In this document: one piece after another, positions 24,178 through 35,676 of the stretch | Layout: every line of letters begins with the position of its first letter | How positions within the stretch are numbered: the first letter of the stretch is position 1 | DNA from: Botryotinia globosa | Lineage: Eukaryota > Ascomycota > Leotiomycetes > Helotiales > Sclerotiniaceae | Length of the DNA: 64,000 nucleotides | Reading direction: 5' to 3' | Assembly (NCBI GenBank): GCA_014898425.1 | Contig: RCSZ01000003.1 | Location: 2,542,001 to 2,606,000, forward strand | Program-made: the position numbers and the translations under genes | The notes under the pieces: generated by a model | Seen by the model: only the letters and a program-made list of their open reading frames with translations | The model's database searches: none | Told to the model about the DNA's origin: nothing

Positions 24178-27100
24178 ATGGACCCGTTGTCAGTGAGCGC
24201 CAGCATCTCTGGATTGATATCCATTCTCGATCTTATAGCTGGAAAGAGCTACAAATATGTCAAAGAAGTCAGGGGATCTACCCAGGAAGTCAAAAAACTT
24301 GTCAACGAAATGACCGATCTATACGGCATTCTCAACAAATTACGCCTGGTCGTCTCACGTTTTGACAACGTGTCAGTCTCTTCCGCCATTCAATTCCAGC
24401 ACATAGATACTTGCCGAACACTACTTGACAGGATTAAAGAGAGATTAGATAAAGCTGACCGCGATAACATCAGTAGTCAAAAGTCGGCGATTGGCCGGAA
24501 ATTTTCTAATTTAGGGCGAGCTCTTATCTGGCCTTTCAGCGTCGTTGAAACCAGAGCACTCATCGATGATATGACGACACAGAAGTCTACTTTGATGTTT
24601 GCGCTTCAAGTAGATGGAATGAATGCGCTGTTTGATGCACTCAGTGACCGGAAGACACAACGACTAAATATAGAAGCGATACGGGCGAATGTGCTTGGCC
24701 TTAGGAATGAAAAAGCGATATCTTTGTTGAGTAGGTCCCCAGTCACAGTCATTTTCCCTTATGTTCAAACTAACTCGCTCACGTTCCAGACCAAAAGCAG
24801 AAGAAGATTATTGAATGGATAGCTCCATATGATCCCAGTCAGAGACATCAAGAAATTGCGACGAAACTTCGACAACCAGGTACTGGTCAGGTAAGGAAAA
24901 GCCATTCCTACAAAATCTGCCAGAAAATCCAGCTAAAAATTAAAGTGGTTTACCAAAGGAGATGAGTTCAAGTGTTGGCTTAATGAAAAGGCATCGAAGT
25001 TGTGGCTGTATGGCATTCGTAAGCATTCGTTCTGTTTTCTCGATAAACTTACCCCAATCCAATAATCTATTCTAATGCTTGTCTTAGCTGGAGCTGGAAA
25101 AACTATATTAATGTATGTCATCAAGTAATCAATTCCTAGGCTAGTCGGCTTACTCGAAATAGCAGTTCTACCATCAGCTGCATCTTTGACCAGCTTGAAG
25201 ATGGTGATTGTATGCGATTTCCAACTCTAACTGACATCCTGATGAGAAACTGATGAGAAACTTCTTACTTTCTAGGTTTAGCATTCTTTTATTGCGATTA
25301 CAAGGATACGAGAACACAGGATCCTCTGAACATCTTGGGTTCTCTGGTTAAGCAACTTGTGTTAGCCGACCGCCGCGGATTTGCGGAGCTAGAAGCATGT
25401 TGGGTCAATTATTGCCCAAATGAGGATATTGGAATTTCCAACACAGTTTCGGCAGAACGTCTCTGTGAATTACTTCAGGATATATCACGTCACTTCGATA
25501 CCGTTCATCTTGTTGTTGATGCTCTAGATGAATGCGGAGATGGTCGTTTGGATATTGTACGTCTTCTGACTGAGCTCAACGCTACCAAGGACAGCAATAT
25601 CAAAATGATCTTGGCCTCACGGCTCGAGCCAGACATCGAGAGGTACTTGGTAGATTTTACAAAGCTCTCAATTGCAGCGCACAGAAACGACTTAGAACTC
25701 TATGTACATTCGAAAATAGAGCGTCGTCTCCGCGAAACTCAAAAAGTCATCTGGAACCAAGAGTTGAGAGAAGAAATTGCACAACGGTTGGTGGATGAAG
25801 CACGGGGTATGTGTAAGTTATATCAATCTAATTAATTATCTAATGCCAATTGCTGACTTTTAGTCCGCTGGGTTACATGCCAACTAGATCGGCTGTGTGA
25901 CCTCGATACCCTCAAAAATGTTAAGCGAGCCTTGCATTCACTCCCGCCGACATTGGTCGAAACCTACGAGAGAATACTAGACCGTATCAACCTCAGCAGT
26001 GATGAGACCAAAGAGCTTGTTCATCAAGTCTTGATATGGACTGTCTGTGCCGTTCAACCACTCTCTTTAGCCCAATTACTCGAAGCCGTATCCATAGACC
26101 TGTCTGATAAGCATTTAGACCGAGACGGAATTCCTAATGAGCAGAGTATCTTAAAGAGATGTAGCAGCCTTGTTAGGAAGACTGAGGGACCATGGGGCAT
26201 TCGAATTGAATTAGCACATTTCAGCGTCAAGGAGTTTTTACTACTTCAAGTCCAGAATGACCGCTACGCCACGTACCGCGTTTCACAGGATTATCATAAC
26301 GTTTACATGGGGAAGATCTGTCTAACCTATATACTGTTCGAAGATTTTCGCGATATAAGTCACTACACTACGCATCTCAATACAAAAGCCATCTGCGAAG
26401 ATTACGCATTCTATAACTACGCTGCGAAACACTTTTCTCACCATTTATGTGGTAACACTAACGATGGAGAAAGTTTGGCATTATTGAAACTACTTTTTGA
26501 TCCCATCAAAACAGACAACTTCGTCTCTTGGGCCCAGAACCTTTTAAGCCGCACGTATTCCACCGAGAGTCACCAAGGTATGGTTTGCAGTACTAGCACG
26601 CTGCACTTTGCAATCTTGCTCTCACTTTCTTGTGTGGTCGAATGGTTGATCTCAGATACCAGTATTTTTTTGTATCTAACGAAAGACAGCGATGCTGGTG
26701 ACTTGCTGGCCTGCGCGATAGCTCCTGAAAGGGTTTTTTTCTACGTACTGGAACGTTCAGAATGCAAGCAGCATCCTCAATCAAGTGAGAAAAACAAGAT
26801 TTTGGAGTATTTGGTAAAATGCACCTCAATAATCAATCGATTTCCTCTGGTCACGGGACAATGGGGGAAATATGTACGAACAACACCGATGCAGCTTGCC
26901 ATTCAAGCCCGTTTCGGATGGGATATACTACTTCAGCAAGGGGCTCAAATAACGGATTCCTGTATCGAAGCTCTTCAGGCGGAGCTTGAGCATAGCTTTG
27001 ACTTTGTCACCAGTTTCGTACAAATTACACGACCACGAAATGTTCCAGCACTCATGATTCCAAGGTCAGTTCTATTACTGCTACATTTACAATTATCCGT

Positions 27101-30100
27101 TTGCTTCAAGCATAATATCACTACACGCACTAACAATATCAATTCAATTCGATTAGATTCATGCAATTTGCGCAACAATTCAAGCGTGTGGATAAACCTC
27201 TCGCAGATTCATTCTTCAATTTTGATGCCGAAATCGACTCTACTGGTGAGATGGTCTCATTGCACATAGCAATTACCTTTGGTCAGACGCACACAGTCAT
27301 TCAAATCTTGAAAAAGAAGAGTTTGGAAATAAATTCAGGCACCAAAATAGACGGATTGAGCGCACTACACCGTGCTTCAAATGTCGGCCATTTAGAAATT
27401 GTCAAGATTCTTCTCAATCACGGCGCTTCATTGGATCTTCCTACTTCAATAGATGGAACAGACACTAGAGATACTTTATTTGGCCTGAAATGTGTAACTT
27501 CTTTTCATCTAGCCGTGGCGAATGGTCATTTGAATGTTGCCAGATTCTTAGAAGAGTATGGAGCAGATATCAATAAACCTGACACGAAATCGGGAATCAC
27601 ACCACTCCATTCAGCCACTAGACAGAGCACCGAAATGATCAAGTATCTACTTCAGTCTCCTAGGCAACGTCATTCACCTTCCTCCGCAACACTTTCGGGT
27701 TGGACTGTGTTAATGGAAGCAGCAGAAGTCGGCTCATTTGACACATTCAAGCTTGCTCTGCAAAATTCAAGGCCGTCGGCGGTCTTGTTGCAATCTGAAA
27801 CTGGATTCAATTGGCTCCACCTGGCTGTGTCGTCCAGATTCAACCCGTGCCAAAAGCTTGCTATGCTTAGACAGACGTGTATAAATCCATGCACACCGAC
27901 AGCCGACGGGTCATTACCACTACATCTCGCAGTTTGTCGTGGCTTTGATATATTCCGCAAGACTCTCAATTTCACTCTGAAGTTCCTCTCTCGAAGCCAT
28001 CAAATCGCTTCTATATTTAAACCAATTATTAGCCGTTCATTTCTACAAGGCTCTGACTCTCATTGGTCTATTCCTTGTGATACACAACGCGATGAACACA
28101 TATTAAATCATCTTACTGACTCTGGACAATCCATTTTACATGAAATCGTGACCAATCACTCTGTCCAACCATCTGATAATTTAAAGATGCTTGAGCTACT
28201 CCTAGTATCCAGTCGAGATGTGAACATGGAAATTGAAGACGGAAAAGGAAGGTCGCCTTTGCTAGCACTCTGCGATTCGTGGCTTCGGATGGAAGAAATA
28301 AATGTCAGAACTTCATCTTACCTAAACTTTCTACCTGATGCAATACGGTTATTACTACGTTATGGAGCGGTGGCCACTCAACAAGACAATCAAGGGAATA
28401 CGGCGATACACTACCTCTGCAAAAGCGCACGATTTACAATATATGGTTATCGATGTATGAAATACTTACTTGCAGGAAGACATCCAAAAGCGGAGAAACC
28501 GCCATGGCAGGCAAGGTTGACAGTACCGAATTCACGAGAAAGGATGATAGCTATTGCCAGTATGGTGAGGATAAGTATTCTGATGAATATAGCGAGGAGT
28601 TTAGCGATTCAGATGAAGAATATAGCGACGAAGATGATGACAGCTTTGATGATTTTCCGGCGATCAAATCAGACTTCGCAAGCCCAGAGGTCTATACCTC
28701 GTACAATGATACAAGTACTTCGGTATTATTGGCCAACAAACTCAACATCACCCCTCTGCACTTGTTTTTTGGAGACCCAAAGATGGTTCGGGATCCAACA
28801 AGACAATCATTTTATATGAAGATTGCTCTCCTTCTGCTGTCTGCGGCTTCAATGGATCAACTTAATAAAACCTTGATTTGTGGCCGCCGTCTGCTCCAGA
28901 CTACCCTCGAGCGAAAGGATGACCAACTTACTTTAGCAATTCTTGATACTGGTATCGATACTGTGTCTCCCGATGAGGGAACCCCCCCTCAAACAGCTCT
29001 TGAGACGCTTTGTATCCATGGATCACGTAATAACCGTGTGATCAGAGTTATCATTATGAATCATGTGGATCAAACCACACTAAATGCTGATGGTTCTACA
29101 ATGCTTCATCTAGCCTGTATTTATAAGCAGATCAACATACTGGAAGAACTGCTTCACGCCGGCTGGAAAACAAATGTTCCTAACCGAGATGAAGAATTGG
29201 TGATTTTACAGGGTATTGTTTCTGGAGATACTAAAATCGTCAAATTGCTATTACGTCATGGCTCTAGTCTTCTGGGGAAATATGTGCATCGATCTATTAT
29301 AACTTTCTCTCTTTCTATTGCTCCAAATACCATAATGTGTCAGTTTCTGAACGAGAATGGTATCAATGACTGGCAGCAGGAGGCTACCATGAGCTTTTGG
29401 GGTCAGTTCTTACCAGAGATCAGTACGATGAGAACAAGATATAGTTCACCACCTTCATCCGGGATTACCGAGTGGTTTTCTGTGGCGATAGAAAGGGTAA
29501 CACCGCTGCATGTTGCATCCTTTATTGGCAATGAAACCGTTATACAATACGCATTGGATCTTGGCAACAATGTAGAGATTAATCTTGCTGCCAAGTTTGG
29601 TACAACTCCGCTCTTTTTTGCAGTTTATGGCGGAAACTTTCGCAATATGGAAGTCCTTCTTTCACGCGGTGCCGATTTTAGTAAAAGTCCTTCTAAAACC
29701 ACTCTATTACATCTCGCTGCTGCGACGGGTGATGAACCAGCAGTTAGACTCCTTCTCCAATATGGGGCTGATACTCAGGCCCGCGATTACATGGGGAGAA
29801 CTCCAGCCTCTGTTGCTTTCGATTTAGGGCATAAAAGTATTGTCAATATTTTAAAATGCAATTTTTCCGGGTCTTGTAAGTTTCAATTCTAATTTTACTT
29901 TTATTGTTTTAAAGATTTGAACATGGAAATATCTTTTCAAGGCTATCTTCTCAATTCCGAGCTTCACTAACTTTCCATCCCTTTAGCATCATCTTTAAAG
30001 GCTTTTTCAGTTGGGAGTGTACTGGATCCAGAGTTAGAGTTGGTACGAGATGGCAAATTTGTGTCGGCTGCTATTGAAGAAGCGATTCGCTGCCAGGATG

Positions 30101-31749
30101 TTGGGACTTTAAAATCTCTACTAAAAAATGGCCACAGTCTTGAAGGATCTTGTTACTGTGGATGCAGCCCATTGCTTGTGGCACTTACAGTGGCTGGAAA
30201 AGAAATTTCTATTTTGCTCGCGGAAGCTGGAGCTTCTCTAGATGGGGTCGTTGTGTGTCCCATTCCACGGCGTACTGCTGGATTTACTCCTCTACATCTA
30301 GCTGCTTTATATGGAAATGAGCAACTTCTTGAAATAATTATAGAGACGGGACAACCTGAAAGTATTCAGAGTGTACATCCACTGCATATCTCAGCTCATA
30401 ATGGCCATTCTGCCTGTGTGCGAATACTTTTAAGCCACGCTTTTGATGGGCAATGTGGCGTCAACGACAAAAGGAGTCAGACAGAACCTCCTTGTCTCCA
30501 AGAAGCCAGTATGCGGTCATTCAAAGATGGAAAAATACACATTGTAGAAGAAATTCGTGGCACATCATTGCATTATGCCTCACTGGGAGGTCATATAGAC
30601 GTTATGACGGAGCTGTTACGGTTTGGCGCAGATCTCAATGCTCGAGATAGAACAGGATCTACACCATTACATATAGCTGCACGGTGTGGGTACAAGCAGG
30701 CATGCGACCTTTTGTTGTCTGCTGGAGCCAGTGTGTTATCTCGTGATAATGAAAACCGCTCCCCAATTCACTGCGCGGTACGGAAAGGGTACCATCATAT
30801 TGTGAAGATTATGATGAAGCAACTAGCCAGCTCCGATATTCTTCTTCATGATGGAGATAATTTACTGAAATATGCCTGCATCTGTGGCAATTCAGAGACA
30901 ATAGAAGCGCTGATTTCCGCTGGGTTGAACATTAGTTTGACCTACGATGATGAGTGGCCGGCATTTTTTATAGCTATGCGTAACCGGACTTTGACTGAAG
31001 AATTCCGGATAAAGTTACTGGCGAATGTAGACAATCTTCACCAAACCCCTGAGACGGGAAGTTTACTTATAATTCTTTGCTTCGAATCCCTGCTTCTGGT
31101 AGTCAGAGAGTAAGTTGATCTTCTTATTGCTTTTGCAACTATGATATAGTTTTTTAAAGCTATGGTATTTGACTGATAATTGACGCCATTATCTGAAAAT
31201 ACTAACAGAGCACTGACTTGGCATAGATTACTGAGAAAAGTGCCTAAAGATGAATTATACCAGTATGTTAATTACATCAGTGCGAATGGAACAGCTCTAT
31301 ACCGTACAGCAGCAACGGCTCGAGAGCAAAGTTTAAAAATTGCAGAGCTGCTCATAGACCATGGGGCTGAGCTTGAAATCACTAAACCATCGCACGGCAC
31401 ACCTCTGATGGTTGCGTGCTACTATGGTTATTATGACATGGTTGCTCTGCTTCTTAAAAAGGGGGCAAGAATCACATGCAATAAACAGGACGGGACACAA
31501 ATGACAGCAGTCCAAGAAGCTAGACACCATCTTGACATAGTGACCTTGCTAAAGAACTTTGAAGACAAAGGTGTTGAGGCATTGAATGAGCCCAGGACAG
31601 CTATACTTGCTAACATGGTGAGAGTTGAGGAGTGTATGAATAGGATTTCGGAAGAGGAGGAACAAGAAGAAGATCGGGAGAAGGAGGGAAAGAGAAACGA
31701 AGAAGAGGGGAGAGAAGGAAGGAAGGAGGAAGGGTGCGAAAAAAAGTGA
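24178..31749 (+). CDS. NACHT/STAND NLR-like protein with ankyrin repeats
   Basis: A fungal NLR-type receptor of about 2,287 residues. Exons: 24178-24730, 24790-24890, 24946-25018, 25088-25112, 25163-25209, 25276-25812, 25864-27064, 27157-28454, 28511-29875, 29987-31109 and 31209-31749. The N-terminus (MDPLSVSASISGLISILDL) matches the fungal STAND N-terminal domain of HeLo-like type. The nucleotide-binding domain has a P-loop GIPGAGKT (about 243-250, split by an intron) and Walker B VHLVVDALDECGD (about 345). A winged-helix-like region ends in ELAHFSVKEFLL (about 565). From about residue 900 to near the end are many ankyrin repeats (GxTPLHxAA...GADxNxxD), interrupted by an acidic tract (about 1300-1325). 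The tail is Glu/Lys/Arg-rich. Such proteins act in heterokaryon incompatibility or sensing of non-self; no ligand can be inferred. The junction 28455-28510 is uncertain: a 56-bp intron restores the frame, but a real frameshift is possible. Confidence 0.85.
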
Positions 31750-31814
31750 TGAAGATGAAGTGCACCAGAGTGATGTCTTTGAGAGAGACAAGGAGTGAAT
31801 GTCTTCGGGCTGCC

Positions 31815-32075
31815 AATGGACTAATGGACTAATGGACTAATGGACTAATGGACTAATGGACTAATGGACTAATGGACTAATGGACTAATGGACTAATGGA
31901 CTAATGGACTAATGGACTAATGGACTAATGGACTAATGGACTAATGGACTAATGGACTAATGGACTAATGGACTAATGGACTAATGGACTAATGGACTAA
32001 TGGACTAATGGACTAATGGACTAATGGACTAATGGACTAATGGACTAATGGACTAATGGACTAATGGACTAATGG
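31815..32075. repeat. 8-bp tandem array (AATGGACT)n
   Basis: About 32 near-perfect copies of an 8-bp unit over 261 bp, beginning 65 bp after the NLR stop codon and likely within its 3' UTR or just beyond. Nearly no divergence between copies points to recent expansion. Confidence 0.97.
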
Positions 32076-32897
32076 CCTACTATCCTACTATCCTATGCTT
32101 AAATAAGTATCTTGAAGTTCCTTATTAATTCAATCATAGGCATATGTATCGGCGCCTTGTTCTTCAAGCCCTAGCATGTCACTCAATGAAGGTTGTGAAA
32201 AGAAGATCCAAGTGCTGATCCTGCGGCCAATACGGATACATCTCCGTAAACAAGCTACCACTCAAGATGATGATCTCATGTCGCCCATCACGATTCAAAA
32301 TACAATCCAGCATCGTATTTTTGATTCAGTAACAAGTTTTAATAAAACATTACACAGATCAATCCATAACTCATGATATGCATCTCTCATAGGTTACAAA
32401 TTCGCAAATTCCTCATTTGATATGGATATCTTGGATTGGTGGCACGCAGTTGTTGTGTACACCTCCACTCACCTGGGCAGCTGAGAAAAGAAAACGCCAC
32501 AATGTAATTAATCTCAAAACGCCACCATCCACCCATGCATAATCACCTGCATGTCCAATAAGCATCATACTTTCCGTTTCTGGCTTCACACATATACGGT
32601 ATCGAGCGGATAAATACTGGTGGTTGTCTGTACCTAGTTCGGTGTGTCTTATATTACATGAACCGGCAATGAAAGTTGAAACCCCTCTCGTTGGGTTGGA
32701 GTTTCGTCCCTCTAAATAGCAGTGAATCTGATAGCAAGTTGTTTGAAGGTTTGGTACGATAGTGAATAATAGCTAGCTTGAGCTCATTTCTTTTTTCTTG
32801 TGAGTTCTTGCTCCTCTATCTCAAAACTCGAAAATTCGTATCGCCAGGCTGTTGTACTTTGCGAAACTTCCTCTTTCGTAATTCAAAGTTCGAAAGC
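32076..32897. other. Intergenic upstream of P450
   Basis: No gene or repeat recognised. The final 100 bp before the P450 start are pyrimidine-rich, as in many fungal promoters. Confidence 0.5.
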
Positions 32898-34988
32898 ATG
32901 GCTCTCTCTCTTATCTGGATTTTCGTATCCATTCTTGTACTTTGGGTCTCCAATGCGTACCTTTCGTTGAATCGAAATATTGCAATTGCAAAGACCACTG
33001 GACTTCCCTACATCATATCTCGTGAGTTGACTGTGAAACCTTCGTATAATTGTGAGCTTATTACTAACTTTTGGTGTAGCAATCAACGGTATAGCTGGAT
33101 TTCTCTGGACCGGTATCCATGATATTGTTTTCAGTATTCTGAAATGCCTACCATATTCTCAAAATTGGCTATATCCAATGATTATGTAAGGTTGCATTGC
33201 ATTAGCATATATACATCCAATCAACTGACTCATAGCAGGTATCTTGACCCCCATCGAGGATGGCACTACAGCCAGGAACTGCGTGAGCTACATGGCGAAG
33301 CATTTCTCATCATTAGTCCTGGTCAGATATATCTTAGCATGGCCAATGCAGATACCATATACCAAATGTCTATCCGGCGAAATCACTTTCAGAAACCCGT
33401 TGAAGTATACGGAATTGTCGATTTGTATGGAAAGAATATTCTCACCACGGAGAAGGATGAATGGAAACGTCATAAGAAGGTTGTCGCGCCTGCATTTTCA
33501 GAAAAGAGTTATGCTATAGTGTGGAAGGAAACTATGAACCAGGCGTATGGAATGCTGAGACATTGGTCAGTAGCAAAAGATTCGAATGAAGAGAACCTGG
33601 AAGTTAAAGATACTGCGCCGGATACTGCAGTTTTAGGTCTTCATGTTATTTCTGGAGCGGCATATGGCATTAGCCAGAGCTGGGAAGGAGATGACAAGGA
33701 GTTGGGTGAAAATGTAGTTCCCGGTTTCAATACTTCTAAGCTTGAGGGTAGTCATCAATTGATGTTCAAGGAAGCTCTGGGTACGTTGGTTCATGATATC
33801 ATTTGGGCAGCACTTGCTCCGATGTGGGTATACAGTAAGTGTAATTTCTTTCTTGGTGAGTCTGGACTAGAGGTGACATCTAACACGAGTTTAGGTATCT
33901 CACCTTTCCACAAGAAGTGGTACCGGTCATTTGTCGAATGTGGTGACTACTTCAATGAGCTGTTTGATCACAATTTGAAGGTTATTGAAAGTGGCCAGAA
34001 TAAAGATTCGGCGGCAATGGGCATTATAGGTATTTATACTTCTTGAATTCAAGGAATGGATACTAATTAAACATCAGGTTCTTTGGTAGAAGCTACTCGA
34101 CTCGAATCCTCGGACGATTCGAAGAAAATGCTCACCAAGCAAGAAGCGATAGCCGATTCCTTTATATTCCTCTTTGCAGGCCACGAAACTACATCTAACG
34201 CAATACACTTCATAATCCTCTTCTTGTCTGTTTCCCTCACGGCACAAGATCAACTTCAATCAACGCTCGATACAGTTCTTGCAGATAGATCACCAGAATT
34301 TTGGAATTATGAAACAGATTTCCCGGCTTTACACGACAGTTTTGTTGGAGCCGTCATGAACGAATCCTTAAGAGTCATGTCCCCTGTTATTGCCATTCCG
34401 AAGGTTAGCTTGGAATTGCGACAATTGAATTTTGACGGAGAAATTGTCACGATCCCGGCAAATACGTTTCTTCATTTTGATGTCTTGGGTGTGCATCGAA
34501 ACCCGCGTTATTGGCCATGCCAAAAAAGCCAGATTAGCGACAAATCTCACGATTTAGATGACTTTGTACCTGAGAGGTGGATGCCCGGCTACGAAGAGAA
34601 TTCAAAAGACAAGGCCTCCGCTGACGCTTCGAATGACAACCTACTCTTTGTACCACGTAGAGGAGCATTCATACCTTGGTCAGAAGGCGCCCATGCCTGT
34701 ATGGGGAAGCGATTCTCGCAAGTTGAGATGATGGCTGCATTGGCTGTGATATTCAAAGTCTGGAGCGTTGAGTTGGATGTCAGAAAATGGGCGAGTGATG
34801 AGGAGATTGAGAAGATGAGCGTCGGAGATAAGAGAGTTGTTTATGAGAAAGCAATGGAGAGAGCGAGACGACTCATAAGCGAGAGTGAGACTGTCATTAC
34901 GCTGAAGATGTCTGGAGAACCTATCCCTTTAAGGTTTGTCAAGAGGGGAAAGGAGAGATTCAGGGATGTTTTCTCTAAAGTGGGCTAG
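32898..34988 (+). CDS. Cytochrome P450 monooxygenase
   Basis: A heme-thiolate monooxygenase. Exons 32898-33021, 33080-33185, 33239-33834, 33895-34029 and 34078-34988 give 623 residues. The N-terminal hydrophobic anchor (LIWIFVSILVLWV, residues 4-16) places it on the ER membrane. Visible motifs: the I-helix oxygen-binding LFAGHETTSN (about 353), the K-helix ESLR (about 415), the FVPERW region, and the heme loop FIPWSEGAHACMGKRF with the cysteine ligand at about 525. At 623 residues it is longer than the usual 500-550; a long linker before the heme loop (DKASADASNDN) and a basic tail account for part of it. CYP family and substrate cannot be assigned; no biosynthetic cluster partners are adjacent. 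Confidence 0.92.
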
Positions 34989-35676
34989 CTGTTGTAATGA
35001 AAGCATCTAGGTTGGAGATGGGTGGTACAGAGATTAACTTCGCACTCTCTGCCATTTGCAGAGGGATGGGTAAGCACTTGAGCTATCGAAGTTCGCGTAC
35101 CTCAAACTGCCAATTTCAGATACAGTGATTAGAATTAGCATTTCATGAGTGCTTTTGAGAATACAAACCAATTGGTGAGGTTGTTATTTACACATAACAT
35201 CCTGAGCCTAACGATAGACTTCAATTATCATATTCTCCAAGTGATAGGCACTCGTCTCATTCCATCATATTTTCTTTCATCCTCGCCTCGGCTCTGCTCC
35301 CACATCTGAGCATTCAGTATAAAGCGTTTGTATAAAAAAGATCAAGTGTGAAGTCAGGATTGAAGAGCTAGCATCCCTAGGTTCACATACTGATTTTGCA
35401 ATTTGCGATAACAAGGGATGCTTAGACCAAGATTTTCGATTAGAGTAAATAGCAATTTATCGTCGAGAATAGGAACAAATTTTATAGCAATAACACCACT
35501 GAAGAAATAACAAACTGATAGCAATCGTGTGTTCGAAAAAATTATACGAATTGTATTAATTCAACTAACAGAAGCAGTCCCAAGCTACTGAGATTAAGAC
35601 ACCTAACTCCTCCTTTATTTCACCTGTCAATCACCATCTCCTATCAAAAACTCAAATTTTAACACTTTGAAACAAT
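34989..35676. other. Intergenic between convergent P450 and pirin
   Basis: 688 bp; nothing recognised on either strand. Confidence 0.5.

Noticed and set aside
28455..28475. 21-bp GTATGA...GCAG intron in the NLR gene
   Set aside because: Far below the minimum intron size and does not change the frame, so it would not solve the break.
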